From contig NZ_OZ243890.1 in the NCBI RefSeq assembly GCF_965213555.1, positions 310,001 through 374,000 on the forward strand: 64,000 nucleotides of DNA, written 5' to 3'. This stretch comes from Acuticoccus sp965213555 (GTDB taxonomy: Bacteria > Pseudomonadota > Alphaproteobacteria > Rhizobiales > Amorphaceae). Positions 16,961 to 26,427 of the stretch are shown here, piece by piece. The notes beneath the pieces were generated by a model, which made no database searches, was not told the DNA's origin, and saw only the letters and a program-made list of their open reading frames with translations. The position numbers and the translations under genes were made by a program. Position 1 is the first letter of the stretch, and each line of letters opens with the position of its first letter.

Positions 16961-18220
16961 TCAGCGGAACCAGATCGCCGTCTGCGGCACGTAGGAGACG
17001 ATCATCAGGACGACGAACATCGCGAGGAGCAGCCACTTGCCGTAGTGCAGCACGTCCTGGATGCGCAGGCCGGTCACCGAGCACACCGTCAGCATGACGG
17101 TCGCCACCGGCGGCGTCTGCTGGCCGATGCCAAGGTTGAGGCACACGATGATGCCGAAGTGCACCGGGTCGAGGCCGATCTGAAGCGCCAACGGCAGGAG
17201 GATGGGCACGACGACGATGATCGCCGCGGCGGCCTGGAGGAACATGCCGACGCCGAGCAGGAAAAGGTTGATGAGGAGGATCGCGAGGAGCGGCTGCTCA
17301 CCGAAGCCCTGCAGCAGCTCCGCGATCGCCTGCGGGATGCGCTGGCTCGCCAGGAACAGGCTGAGCGCGGCCGACCCCGCGACGAGCATCATGACGACGG
17401 CGGACTGGCGCGCGGTCAGCACGAGGATGTCGTAGAGCCGGCGCGCGGTGAGCTCGCGCGACAGGACGAGCCCGAAGAGGAGCGCGAGCGCGACGCCCAC
17501 CCCGGCCGCCTCGGTCGGCGTGAACACGCCGCCGATCAGCCCGCCGATCACGAGGACGGGGATGAGGAGGGGGACGAACGCCCGGCGCAAGGCGACGCCG
17601 AGGCGGCGCACCTCGAAGCGCTCGTCGACGGGATGGCCCTCCCGCACGGCGAAGATGTAGCACGTCACCATGAACGCCGCGCCGAGGAGGAGCCCCGGCA
17701 CCAAACCGGCGATGAAGAGGTCGCGGATCGAGGTGTTCGTGGTGACGCCGTAGAGCACCATCGGGATCGAGGGCGGGATGATGATGCCGAGCGTCGCCGT
17801 CGCCGAGGTGACCGCCGCGGCGTAGGTCCGCGGGTAGCCGGCGCGCTCCATCCCCGGCACGAAGATCTTGCTCATGGCGGCGGCGTCCGCCACCGCCGAG
17901 CCGCTCATCTCCGCCATGAACATCGACGTCACGACGTTGGCGTGGGCGAGCCCGCCGCGCAGCCAGCCGACCAGGGCCGCGGCGAGGTCGATGAGGCGCT
18001 GGGCGATCGTCGTCGCACTCATGAGCTCGCCCATGAGGATGAACAGCGGCACCGCGAGGATGACGAAGTTCGCCGTCCCACGGAACAGCTGGATTGGCAG
18101 CGTCATCAGGTCGATGCCTGCGACCCACATGGAGACGCCCGCCATCACCATCAGCGAGAAGCCGATGGGAAAGCCGATCAGGATGAGGACGAGGAGGAGG
18201 GAGAGGATCGAGCCGCTCAC
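16961..18220 (-). CDS. dctM: TRAP transporter large permease DctM (cluster 2)
   Basis: 419-residue polytopic permease: LIGFPIGFSLMVMAGVS at the N terminus, ILAVPLFILMGELMSATT, MAEMSGSAVADAAAMS and GGVFTPTEAAGVGVAL are typical DctM motifs. GTG start overlaps the dctQ stop by 4 bases. It ends 25 bases from the convergent amidohydrolase. Confidence 0.95.
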   Translation of the reverse strand: MSGSILSLLLVLILIGFPIGFSLMVMAGVSMWVAGIDLMTLPIQLFRGTANFVILAVPLFILMGELMSATTIAQRLIDLAAALVGWLRGGLAHANVVTSMFMAEMSGSAVADAAAMSKIFVPGMERAGYPRTYAAAVTSATATLGIIIPPSIPMVLYGVTTNTSIRDLFIAGLVPGLLLGAAFMVTCYIFAVREGHPVDERFEVRRLGVALRRAFVPLLIPVLVIGGLIGGVFTPTEAAGVGVALALLFGLVLSRELTARRLYDILVLTARQSAVVMMLVAGSAALSLFLASQRIPQAIAELLQGFGEQPLLAILLINLFLLGVGMFLQAAAAIIVVVPILLPLALQIGLDPVHFGIIVCLNLGIGQQTPPVATVMLTVCSVTGLRIQDVLHYGKWLLLAMFVVLMIVSYVPQTAIWFR

Positions 18221-18675
18221 CGCCCTCCCCCCAGCCGGCCGACGAGGTCGGCGACGAGCGCCACGACGAGGAGGGCGGACGCGATGGGCAGGACCGCCAT
18301 GAAGACACCCTGGGGGATCGCCGCCGTCTCGATCTCCGTCCAGCCGACGACGGAGATCATGCGCACCGACAGGACGAGGATGATGCCGAAGAAGCCAATG
18401 AGGACGAGGTCGATGGCCACCCGAATGCCGAGCGTCACCGCGCGGGGCAGCGCGTCGAGGAGCATGTCGAAGCTGATGTGCCCCTCACGGCGCAGCGCGA
18501 GGTAGGCGCCGAAGAAGCTGATCCAGACGAGGAGGTAGCTTGCGATCTCCTCGGGCCACGGCAGCGCGCTGTCGAGGAGGTAGCGGAAGACCACCGCGGT
18601 GCAGGTGATGACGACGGTGGCGGCCACGAGGGCCGCCGTGACCGCCGCCACGACCGCATCAACGACGCGCAGCAT
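18217..18675 (-). CDS. dctQ: TRAP transporter small permease DctQ (cluster 2)
   Basis: 152 residues, four membrane helices, with the RYLLDSALPWPEEIASYLLVW motif typical of DctQ. It lies 9 bases after the binding-protein gene and overlaps dctM, so the three subunits are translated from one message. Confidence 0.94.
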   Translation of the reverse strand: MLRVVDAVVAAVTAALVAATVVITCTAVVFRYLLDSALPWPEEIASYLLVWISFFGAYLALRREGHISFDMLLDALPRAVTLGIRVAIDLVLIGFFGIILVLSVRMISVVGWTEIETAAIPQGVFMAVLPIASALLVVALVADLVGRLGGGR

Positions 18676-18684
18676 CGTCGCAGC

Positions 18685-19662
18685 TCAGGACGACTGGCCG
18701 GCCGCGTCGATGAGGTCGATGAACTCGCCGCCCTCGGCGTCGATGTAGTCCTGGTAGACCGGCCGAGTGACCTCTTGGAAGGCCTCGAAGTCCACCTCGT
18801 TGACCTCGACCCCCTCGCCCTTCATCGCCTCCAGCGCAGAGTTCTCAAGCTCGGTGGCCTGCTCGTAAGCCGGGTCGGTGATGGCCTCGGCGGCCTCTTG
18901 GAACGCGGTGCGCTGCTCGTCCGTCAGGCTGTCCATGAACGTGTTGGAGGCGATCAGGAACGACGGGGAGTAGACGTGCTTGGTGAGGCTCAGCTTGTCG
19001 GCAACCTCGTAGAGCTTGGCGGAGTTGAACCCGTAGATCGCCGCCTCCGCGCCGTCGACGACGCCGGTCTGCATCGCGCTGAACACCTCGGTCCAGGCGA
19101 CCGGCGCGGGGTTGCCGCCCATCTTGGCGAACACGTCCTGGCGCAGCTTGCCGCCGGTGATGCGGATCTTCAGCCCCTCGAGGTCGCTCGGCTGGGCGAT
19201 CGGACGGACCTTGTTGATGACGTGCCGGAAGCCGTTCTCGTAGGTGCCGAGCACCTCGAAGCCGGCGCTTTCCTCGAGCCGCGTCTCGACCGCCTCACCG
19301 AGCGGACCCTCCAGCGCACGGCGCACGTGCTCGCGGCTCTCGAACAGCCACGGCAGGTCGAACACGCCGACCTTGGTGTCGAGCTTCATCGCGCCGGATG
19401 CGATCACCGACATGTCCTGCACGCCGAGGCGGACGGCGTCGATCTGCGCCGCCTCTTTGCCGAGCTGCCCGCCTGGGTAGATCACGATCTCGAACTCGCC
19501 GGGCAGGCGCCGCTCGATCTCCTCCTTGAAGAGCACGGCCTGCTGGTGCAGCGGCGTGTTGGTCTCCACGTGGTGGCCGAGCTTGACCTCGCGCGGCGCC
19601 GCGTGGGCGGCCCCTGCCGCGAGCGCCAGCGCGCCGAGGGTCGTCAGAAGTGAGCGAAGCAT
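18685..19662 (-). CDS. dctP: TRAP transporter substrate-binding protein DctP (cluster 2)
   Basis: 325 residues with a signal peptide ending AAGAAHA. The DctP domain shows LGHHVETNTPLHQQAVLFKEEI, TYENGFRHVINKVRPI and SDLEGLKIRITGGKLRQDVF, the last holding the conserved carboxylate-binding Arg. GGAGG lies 6 bases upstream of the ATG (19660-19662). Its substrate is probably the acid or amide handled by the two cyclase-family hydrolases just upstream. Confidence 0.95.
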   Translation of the reverse strand: MLRSLLTTLGALALAAGAAHAAPREVKLGHHVETNTPLHQQAVLFKEEIERRLPGEFEIVIYPGGQLGKEAAQIDAVRLGVQDMSVIASGAMKLDTKVGVFDLPWLFESREHVRRALEGPLGEAVETRLEESAGFEVLGTYENGFRHVINKVRPIAQPSDLEGLKIRITGGKLRQDVFAKMGGNPAPVAWTEVFSAMQTGVVDGAEAAIYGFNSAKLYEVADKLSLTKHVYSPSFLIASNTFMDSLTDEQRTAFQEAAEAITDPAYEQATELENSALEAMKGEGVEVNEVDFEAFQEVTRPVYQDYIDAEGGEFIDLIDAAGQSS

Positions 19663-19684
19663 GGTTTCCTCCGTCGTGTTGGGC

Positions 19685-19706
19685 GTGCGGCACGCCGGTG
19701 CCGCAC
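19685..19706 (-). terminator. Intercistronic perfect hairpin between cyclase 1 and dctP
   Basis: GTGCGGCAC and GTGCCGCAC form a perfect 9-bp stem with a 4-base loop (19694-19697). There is no U-run, so full termination is unlikely; such hairpins between an enzyme gene and a binding-protein gene commonly protect the mRNA segment upstream and tune stoichiometry. It lies between the cyclase stop (19720) and the dctP start (19662). Confidence 0.6.
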
Positions 19707-19719
19707 ACCGTTGGCTGGA

Positions 19720-20739
19720 CTATACCGTGGCGACCGGCGTCACCGGCGAGCCGACGGCGCCGGTGAGGCGCAGCGGCGGCGCGGTCAACAGGAAGCGGCT
19801 GCGTCCCTCGGCGCGCAGGTAGGCTGCGAGCTCGGTGAGGTACCACAGCTCGCCGAGCGGGATGCCGAGCTTGAAGAGGCAGAGCTCATGCAGCGGCAGC
19901 CGCGACCCCGCGGCGCCTGGGGGGAGCGGCTTGTGCGCCTCCTCCACCGCGAAGTTGTCGGCGGCGATGGCGACGACGCCGCTGTCGGCCACCCACTCGA
20001 GGAGCGTCGGGTCGCGGCTGTCGAGCACCGGGCAGGACGTGTGCAGGATCGAAGCATCCGGCCGCTTGCCCATGTCGAGCACCAGCTGCGACCAGCCCGT
20101 ATGCAGGACCAGGATGTCGCCGGGCTCCACCACCACGCCGTCCGCCTCGAGGATGCGCCCAAGCTCCGCGCGGTCCACCGCCACGCGCGCGTCGCCGTGG
20201 TGGGCATGGAGGTCGACGAGGACGCCGCGCCCCTGCACGCAGGTAGCGGCGATCGTGTCGATGCCGAGCGCGTGGGCGCCGACGCGGCCCTCGGCGTCCG
20301 GGTCGGGGATGTCGGAGCCCGCGCGCCAGCCGTTGTAGTACACCCGCTCGGGCGTCCCGTCGCCGTCGGCGTCGAACATCGAGCCGACGTGGGCGAGGCT
20401 GTCCCACTGGGTGGAGTACTGGGTGTGCAGGACGACGGCGTCATCGGCGGACACGTCCGTGAGGCCTGGCGTGTGCTCGGCCCAGGCCATGTTGTAGTAC
20501 GGCACGCGGCCCTCGTGCAGCGTCGGGCGGAGCTGGGGCGGATGACGCTTCGGGTTGACCGCGTTGCCACCCGGGTAGTCCAGCGGCAGGCTGAGGCAGA
20601 AGGTGCGGCCGGTGCGCACCTCGGCGACGCCCTTCAGGACCTGCTCAGCGGTCAAGAGGTTCAGCCGTCCCACCTGATCGTCGGGACCGAAGTCGCCCCA
20701 GTTGGAGCCGTCCGGTCGGTTCTGCCAGCGCTCGGGCAT
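19720..20739 (-). CDS. Cyclase-family hydrolase (kynurenine formamidase / isatin hydrolase-like), copy 1
   Basis: 339 residues of the metal-dependent cyclase family (Pfam Cyclase), which hydrolyse amides or cyclic imides. The active-site region reads HTQYSTQWDSLAHVGSMFD in place of the classic HxGTHxDxPxH; this Gln-Trp-Asp-...-His arrangement is seen in other divergent members. LHTGWSQ and the ADNFAVE and LPLHELCLFKLGIPLGELWYL segments match the family C-terminal half. A DADGDGTPE stretch resembles an EF-hand calcium loop. Start ATG 20739; it follows its paralogue by 10 bases in the operon with TRAP cluster 2. Confidence 0.85.
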   Translation of the reverse strand: MPERWQNRPDGSNWGDFGPDDQVGRLNLLTAEQVLKGVAEVRTGRTFCLSLPLDYPGGNAVNPKRHPPQLRPTLHEGRVPYYNMAWAEHTPGLTDVSADDAVVLHTQYSTQWDSLAHVGSMFDADGDGTPERVYYNGWRAGSDIPDPDAEGRVGAHALGIDTIAATCVQGRGVLVDLHAHHGDARVAVDRAELGRILEADGVVVEPGDILVLHTGWSQLVLDMGKRPDASILHTSCPVLDSRDPTLLEWVADSGVVAIAADNFAVEEAHKPLPPGAAGSRLPLHELCLFKLGIPLGELWYLTELAAYLRAEGRSRFLLTAPPLRLTGAVGSPVTPVATV

Positions 20740-20749
20740 GATGGCTCCC

Positions 20750-21763
20750 TCAGACCGTCGCGATCGGGGTGACGGGCGAGCCTGCAGCGCCCGGCAGGCG
20801 CAGCGGCGGTGCGGTCAGGAAGAAGCGAAACCGGCCATGCTCCTTCAGCCAGGCCGCGAGCTCCGTCAGGTACCATAGCTCGCCCAGCGGCACGCCGAGC
20901 TTGAACAGGCAGTGCTCGTGGAGCGGCAGGACCGGCCCGGCGCCCCTCGCCGATGAGGCGAGCTGCGAGGACGCCTCGACCGCAAGCGCGTCGGAGGCGA
21001 TGGCAGCCACCCCGCTGTCCGTGATCCACTGGAGGAGCCGAGCATCCGTGCCGTCGAGCACCGGATAGCGCGTGCGCAGCTCGGGGTCGGGGCGGCCGGC
21101 GCTCGCCAGGAGCGCCTCGCAAAGGCCGGTGTGGAGGCACAGGATGTCCCCCTCCTCGACGGCGACGCCGTCCGCCTCGAGGATGCCCATCAGACTGTCG
21201 TGCCCCACCGCCTCGCGCGCCTCGCCGAAGTGGGCATGGAGGTCGACCATCACGCCGCGGCCCTGCACGCAGGCCGCCGCGACGGTCTCGATGCCGAGGG
21301 CGAGTGCGCCGACTTCGCCCTGGCGCCCCCGGCCGTCCTCACCGACGATACGCCAGCCGTTGTAGAACACGCGCTCCGGCGTGCCGTCCCCGTCCGCGTC
21401 GAACATCGAGCCGATGTGGGCGAGGCTGTCCCACTGCGTCGAGTACTGACTGTGCAAGGTGAACGCCTCGTCCGACACGACGTCGGTGCGTCCGGGGTCG
21501 ATCTCCTCGAGCGGCAGGTTGAACGAGGTGCGGCCCTCGCGCTGGATGGGGATGAGCTGGGGAGGGTGACGCCGATTGTTCAGCACCATGCCGCCCGGCA
21601 GGTCGAGCGGCAGGCTGAGGCAGAAGCGGACGCCCTCGCGGACCTCCTCGGCCGCGCGCCTTACGCGCTCGGGCGTGAGGAGGTTGAGCCGGCCGATTTC
21701 GTCATCAAGGCCGAAGTCGCCCCAGTTTGAGCCAGGCGGCCTGTTGGTCCATCGTTGTGGCAT
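20750..21763 (-). CDS. Cyclase-family hydrolase, copy 2 (tandem paralogue)
   Basis: 337 residues, clearly paralogous with the downstream copy along its whole length (shared NRPxGSNWGDFG start, YSTQWDSLAHIGSMFD core, DADGDGTPERV loop, LGELWYLTELAAWLKE and the PVTPIATV end). First gene of the cluster 2 operon. ATG 21763 is preferred because GGGGGA lies about 10 bases upstream; a start eight codons earlier is possible. The two copies differ most in residues ~60-90 and ~205-245, probable substrate-specificity regions, so they may act on different compounds or form a heteromer. Confidence 0.85.
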   Translation of the reverse strand: MPQRWTNRPPGSNWGDFGLDDEIGRLNLLTPERVRRAAEEVREGVRFCLSLPLDLPGGMVLNNRRHPPQLIPIQREGRTSFNLPLEEIDPGRTDVVSDEAFTLHSQYSTQWDSLAHIGSMFDADGDGTPERVFYNGWRIVGEDGRGRQGEVGALALGIETVAAACVQGRGVMVDLHAHFGEAREAVGHDSLMGILEADGVAVEEGDILCLHTGLCEALLASAGRPDPELRTRYPVLDGTDARLLQWITDSGVAAIASDALAVEASSQLASSARGAGPVLPLHEHCLFKLGVPLGELWYLTELAAWLKEHGRFRFFLTAPPLRLPGAAGSPVTPIATV

Positions 21764-21848
21764 CGATCGAGCGTCCCCCCGCCGCAAGTTGGCAGATCAG
21801 TCGCAGGGATGGCAAACCAGTTGCGCGGATGCTCGAAGAGCAGGCCGC

Positions 21849-21932
21849 GCGGGCGTGATGGAATGGTAGACATACCGGACTTAAAATCCGGAGGCGCAAG
21901 CCGTGCGGGTTCAAGTCCCGCCGCCCGTACCA
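21849..21932 (+). tRNA. tRNA-Leu (anticodon UAA)
   Basis: Complete class II tRNA. Acceptor GCGGGCG (21849-21855) pairs with CGCCCGT (21922-21928), with a terminal G-U. Anticodon stem CCGGA/TCCGG encloses loop CTTAAAA with anticodon TAA at 21882-21884. A long variable arm follows (GGCGCAAGCC), then T-stem GCGGG/CCCGC with loop TTCAAGT. Discriminator A and encoded CCA are at 21929-21932. It reads UUA leucine codons, rare in this G+C-rich genome. Confidence 0.97.
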
Positions 21933-21966
21933 TCCTGCGTCGCCCATGGCGCCTCGGGGGCGAGGA

Positions 21967-23490
21967 TCAGGCGATGCGGATCACGCCCTCCCGTCCGGTG
22001 AGCTTGGCGAGCTGGCGCACTCGGCGCTGGGGCCGCTCGCCGTCGAACGTGGCGAGCTCGTCGGGCAGCTCGAGGACGAGCGTGGCGGCATCGCTCATGA
22101 GCTGCACCTTGGGCAACACGTTCGCGATGCCCGGGGCGAGGACGTAGCCGAGGCGCAGCATCGCGGCGACGAGGCGCGCGCGCTCGCCCATCGCCTCGGA
22201 GCACAGCGCCTCCGCACCGGGCTTGAGGACAGGATCCTCGGTGCCGCCGTAGCGGTCGTTGAGCACCTTCGCGAGGAAGCCGCGACCGGCGTGGTCGACG
22301 CCGTAGAGCGCGACGTTGGAGACGATCGCGAGGGCCTGATCGGCACGGTAGTCCGGGTGTGCGCGCCAGGAGATGTCCGACAGGAGGCAGGCCGCGTGCC
22401 TCAGCCGCTCCTCCTCCCCGTCCTCGGCGAGCCCCAGCGCGTCGAGCCCGGCGCGGGTGAAGGCGATCAGCTCGGCCGAGTGGCGCGGCGAGCGATTGCG
22501 TAGGACCGCGAGCTCCTCCGCGGCGAGGGTCAACGGGTCGCGCCGCCGCTCCGCCTCGTCGAGCCCGTCGTAGATCGTCCCCTCGCGCACCCCGAGGCCC
22601 GAGGCGACCACCGTGGCGGGACGGCCGAGGTCGATGAGCGTGCGCAGGACAACCGCGCCCCAGGGCACCAGAGCGCGTCTGCCCTTGGCGACCACGCCGC
22701 CCTTGTCCATGGTGTCGAGCCCGACGCGCAGGACCTCGTCGCAGAAGTCCATCATCTGCGGTCCCGGCACCGCGTACTGATGCATGATGGAGATCGGGTA
22801 GTCCGTCACCGCCATGTGCAGCTTGACGATGGAGCGCCACGTCCCGCCGACGGCGTAGAACGCGCGGCCAGCGAGCCGCTGCAACGCCTCCGATCCCTCC
22901 AGCGCATTCCGGGCCAGACCCGCGCCGCGGCTCACCGAGCCCTTCGCGTCGCCGCGCAGCCGCAGCGTCCCAAGGGGACGGCTCTCGCCCGTGCCGAGCC
23001 CCGCGTCCGACACGTCGATGAGCTCCAGCGAGCCGCCGCCCAGGTCGCCGACGATCCCGTCCGGCCGCCAGAAGCCGCACAGGACGCCCGCCGCCGCCAT
23101 CTGCGCCTCCTGCGGCCCTGTGAGGACGCGCACCTTCAGCTGCGAGATCGCCTCCAGCTCGCCGATGAAGTCGTTGCCGTTCGTTGCAACGCGGGCTGCG
23201 GCGGTCGCGAGGATCGTCACCTGCGCCACCTCCGCCGCCTGGACTAGCGCCATGAAGCGCCGGACTGCGAAGAGCGCACGCCCCATCGCCTCCTCGCCGA
23301 GGCGGCCGTTCTCGGCGAGCCCCTCACCGAGTGCGGCCAGCACCTTCTCGTTGAACATCACCGTGGGGGCGCGCGACGCCCGCTCGTAGATCACGAGACG
23401 CACGGAGTTCGAGCCGACGTCGATGACGGCGATCCCCTCCCCCATGCGCGTCCCGCGCGGCAGCGATCGCGCCTCGGGCATCTCGGTCAT
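21967..23490 (-). CDS. ppx: Exopolyphosphatase, Ppx/GppA family
   Basis: 507-residue phosphatase that releases phosphate from polyphosphate (or cleaves pppGpp). N-terminal actin-like ATPase domain with VIDVGSNSVRLVIY and VGDLGGGSLELIDV phosphate loops; the C-terminal helical/HD-like part includes LSDISWRAHPDYRAD. ATG 23490 has GGAGG 8 bases upstream. It lies 28 bases after ppk, so synthesis and breakdown of polyphosphate are on one transcript. Confidence 0.93.
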   Translation of the reverse strand: MTEMPEARSLPRGTRMGEGIAVIDVGSNSVRLVIYERASRAPTVMFNEKVLAALGEGLAENGRLGEEAMGRALFAVRRFMALVQAAEVAQVTILATAAARVATNGNDFIGELEAISQLKVRVLTGPQEAQMAAAGVLCGFWRPDGIVGDLGGGSLELIDVSDAGLGTGESRPLGTLRLRGDAKGSVSRGAGLARNALEGSEALQRLAGRAFYAVGGTWRSIVKLHMAVTDYPISIMHQYAVPGPQMMDFCDEVLRVGLDTMDKGGVVAKGRRALVPWGAVVLRTLIDLGRPATVVASGLGVREGTIYDGLDEAERRRDPLTLAAEELAVLRNRSPRHSAELIAFTRAGLDALGLAEDGEEERLRHAACLLSDISWRAHPDYRADQALAIVSNVALYGVDHAGRGFLAKVLNDRYGGTEDPVLKPGAEALCSEAMGERARLVAAMLRLGYVLAPGIANVLPKVQLMSDAATLVLELPDELATFDGERPQRRVRQLAKLTGREGVIRIA

Positions 23491-23518
23491 CGGCTTGCCC
23501 TCCGCGCGGACGCCCGCG

Positions 23519-25735
23519 TCAGCCCATGTATGGCGCAAATGCGCTCGGCTGTTGCAGCTCGCGTGCGCGGCCCCGGCCGGACAGCGACGGGTTGGTCATG
23601 AAGTACCTGTGAGCGTTGACCGGGTCGTCGCCGGGAGCCACCGAGACGCGCTCGTGGCCGCCGCAGGGCAGGATGCGCCAGCTCTGCTCGTTGTCGCGCA
23701 TGGAAGCGACCATGATCTGGCCGAGGATCTGCTGGTGCACCGTGTCGTTGTCGACGGGAGCCAGCGTCTCGACGCGTCGGTCGAGGTTGCGAGGCATCAG
23801 GTCTGCCGACCCGATGTAAACCACCGCATCGCGCGACGGCAGCGCCGAACCGTTGCCGAAGCAAAAGATGCGAGAGTGTTCGAGAAATCGCCCCACGATC
23901 GACTTCGCCCTCACGTTCTCGGAGAGGCCGGGGACCTCTGGCCGCAGGCAACAGATGCCGCGCACCACGAGGTCGACCTCTACGCCGGCGGCGGACGCGT
24001 CGTAGAGCGCGTCGATGAGCTTCGGGTCGACGAGGGAGTTCATCTTGATCCAGATCGCACCGGGACGGCCCGCCCGCGCGTGCGCGATCTCGGCGTCGAT
24101 GTGGTCGAGGATGCGCTTCCTCAGCGTGATGGGCGAGACCGCGAGGCGCGACAGCTCCGCCGGCTCGGCATACCCGGTGACGAAGTTGAACACGCGCGCC
24201 GCGTCCTGGCCGATGACCGGGTCCGCGGTGAAGAAGGAGAGGTCGGTGTAGATCTTCGCCGTGACCGGGTGGTAGTTGCCCGTCCCGATGTGCGTGTAGG
24301 TGACGAGCTTGCCGCCCGCGCGCCGGACGACCATCGACAGCTTGGCGTGGGTCTTCAGCTCCAGGAAGCCGAAGACGACCTGCACGCCGGCGCGCTCGAG
24401 GTCGCGGGCCCAGCGGATGTTGGCCTCCTCGTCGAACCGCGCCTTGATCTCGATGAGCGCGGTGACGGACTTGCCGGCCTCGGCGGCGGCGATCAGCGCG
24501 GCGACGATGGGGGAGTCGGCGCTCGTGCGGTAGAGCGTCTGTTTGATGGCGACGACGTCGGGATCCGCCGCCGCCTGCGCCACGAACTGCACGACGACAT
24601 CGAACGATTCGTAGGGGTGGTGGATGACGAGGTCCTTCGCCTGGATCGCCGCGAAGATGTCGCCGCCGGCGTCGCGCACGCGCTCGGGGAAGCGCGGCGT
24701 GTAGGGCTCGAACTTCAGCTCCGGCCGGTCGAGCGCCACGAGCTGCGTGAGGTCCTTCAGCGCCAGCGTGCCGTCGACGATCATCTGCCCGCTGGCGTCG
24801 ACACCGAGCCGGCTCGCCACGAACTCGCGCAGCGCCTCGGGCATCGACGCCTCGATCTCCAGGCGGATGACTGAGCCTCGCCGGCGCCGCTTCAACGCGC
24901 TCTCGAACGTGCGAACGAGGTCCTCCGCCTCCTCCTCGATCTCGAGGTCGCTGTCGCGGATCACCCTGAACGAGCCGGTGGCGAGGATCTCATGGGACGG
25001 GAAAAGGCGGTGGAGGTGCAGCCTGATGACGTTGGCCAGCATGATGAAGCGCTCGCCCTTGCCCGCGGGGTCGAGCCTGATGAAGCGCTCCACCTGCGCC
25101 GGGATGCGCACGAGCGCGACGCGACTCTCCCCCTCGGGGGCCTTGAGTTGCAGCGCGAGGGACAGGTTGAGGTTCGGGATGAACGGGAACGGGTGCGCGG
25201 GGTCGATCGCGAGCGGCGTCAGCACCGGAAAGACGTGCGTGAGGAACGTCTGCTCGAGGTCGTCGCGCTCGCGCTCGGTGAGCGCGTCGGGCGCGACGAT
25301 CTCGATGCCCTCCCTGGCAAGCTCGTGGCGCAGCCCCGCGAACTGGCTCTGCTGCTCGCGCTGCAGGCTCGCCACCCGCTCGTTGATCTTGGCGAGCTGG
25401 CCGGCCGGCGTGAGCCCGTCATCGCTGCGGGCGTCGACGCCGGCACGCTGCTGCGCGAGGAGGCCTGCGACGCGCACCATCAGGAACTCGTCCAGGTTGT
25501 TGGCCGAGATCGACAGGAAGCGCAGCCGCTCCAACAGCGGATGGCTCGTGTTCGCCGCCTCCTCGAGAACCCGCTCGTTGAAGCCGAGCCAGGACAGCTC
25601 GCGGTTGGTGAAGCGATCCGGACCGTCGCGCAGGGCCTCGTCGACGGAATGGCCTGGACCGGAGACGCAGTGCTTCGGCGAGGCGGTGCGTTGGCCATCC
25701 TCCGCCGGCAGCTCTCGCACGTCCGCCATCGCCAT
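23519..25735 (-). CDS. ppk: Polyphosphate kinase 1
   Basis: 738 residues, normal PPK1 length, polymerising the gamma-phosphate of ATP into polyphosphate. N-terminal domain begins FTNRELSWLGFNERVLEEA; catalytic region includes HPYESFDVVVQF, and YTHIGTGNYHPVTAKIYTDLS carries the His autophosphorylated during the reaction. Sits between hda and ppx, the order seen in many Rhizobiales. Confidence 0.96.
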   Translation of the reverse strand: MAMADVRELPAEDGQRTASPKHCVSGPGHSVDEALRDGPDRFTNRELSWLGFNERVLEEAANTSHPLLERLRFLSISANNLDEFLMVRVAGLLAQQRAGVDARSDDGLTPAGQLAKINERVASLQREQQSQFAGLRHELAREGIEIVAPDALTERERDDLEQTFLTHVFPVLTPLAIDPAHPFPFIPNLNLSLALQLKAPEGESRVALVRIPAQVERFIRLDPAGKGERFIMLANVIRLHLHRLFPSHEILATGSFRVIRDSDLEIEEEAEDLVRTFESALKRRRRGSVIRLEIEASMPEALREFVASRLGVDASGQMIVDGTLALKDLTQLVALDRPELKFEPYTPRFPERVRDAGGDIFAAIQAKDLVIHHPYESFDVVVQFVAQAAADPDVVAIKQTLYRTSADSPIVAALIAAAEAGKSVTALIEIKARFDEEANIRWARDLERAGVQVVFGFLELKTHAKLSMVVRRAGGKLVTYTHIGTGNYHPVTAKIYTDLSFFTADPVIGQDAARVFNFVTGYAEPAELSRLAVSPITLRKRILDHIDAEIAHARAGRPGAIWIKMNSLVDPKLIDALYDASAAGVEVDLVVRGICCLRPEVPGLSENVRAKSIVGRFLEHSRIFCFGNGSALPSRDAVVYIGSADLMPRNLDRRVETLAPVDNDTVHQQILGQIMVASMRDNEQSWRILPCGGHERVSVAPGDDPVNAHRYFMTNPSLSGRGRARELQQPSAFAPYMG

Positions 25736-25764
25736 GCCCGCCTCCCCGTGCGTCTCCGGGGCCG

Positions 25765-26427
25765 CTATGGCACACTGTCGGCGTCCGGTGAACCGGCGCT
25801 GCGCAGCACGCGCGCCGCGAGCGGCCGCGTCGGCCCGCGACGCTCGGCGAGGCCCTGCCGGTCGATCGCGTCGACCATCGCAACCACCGCATGGAGCGTG
25901 CGCTCCACCCGGGCGAGAAGGAAGCTGATGACGCCCGGGTCGACGGGGAGCTGACGGGCCTGGAATGCCATCACCATCACCTTGCGCAGGAGCGCGTCGT
26001 CCGGAGGGAGGAGCACCGCCTCGGGGACCGCGCGCAGCCGCGACGCGAGGTCCGCGAGGCGCTCGCCGCCCCGCGAGCCCGCCGTCAGGAGAAGCGTGGT
26101 GCCGCAGGTCCGCACCGCGTTGATGAGGTGAAAGAGCGCCCTCTCCTGCGCCCGGTCGGCGTCGTCCACCACCACCATGCCCCGGGCGAGGTCGAGCGGG
26201 TCCACCGCGTCAAGCTGCGCGCCTCCGACGAGGCGTGCGCCGAGCCGTTGCGCGAAGGCGCCCGCGAGATGTGACTTGCCCGAGCCGTGCGGCCCGCGCA
26301 CGAGGAGCACGGGATCGGGCCAGCGCGGCCACGCGGCCACCGCGGCGTAGGCCGCCTCGTTCGAGGACGACACGACCGTGTCGTGGAGCGCGTCCGGTGG
26401 ACCGAGGTCGAGGGCGAGCTGGCGCAT
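25765..26427 (-). CDS. hda: DnaA-related regulatory protein Hda/HdaA
   Basis: 220-residue AAA+ protein homologous to the ATPase domain of DnaA, used with the sliding clamp to inactivate DnaA-ATP after initiation. It starts with the clamp-binding-type peptide QLALDLG at residues 3-9, then Walker A RGPHGSGKSHL, Walker B MVVVDDAD and sensor region SRLRAVPEAVLLPPD. No DNA-binding domain IV of DnaA is present, as in Hda. Divergent from purM; 30 bases upstream of ppk. Confidence 0.9.
   Translation of the reverse strand: MRQLALDLGPPDALHDTVVSSSNEAAYAAVAAWPRWPDPVLLVRGPHGSGKSHLAGAFAQRLGARLVGGAQLDAVDPLDLARGMVVVDDADRAQERALFHLINAVRTCGTTLLLTAGSRGGERLADLASRLRAVPEAVLLPPDDALLRKVMVMAFQARQLPVDPGVISFLLARVERTLHAVVAMVDAIDRQGLAERRGPTRPLAARVLRSAGSPDADSVP

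Noticed and set aside
21849..21932. tRNA-Leu as an integration site for a genomic island
   Set aside because: No integrase gene nearby, no repeat of the tRNA 3' end seen in the window, and flanking genes have normal composition.
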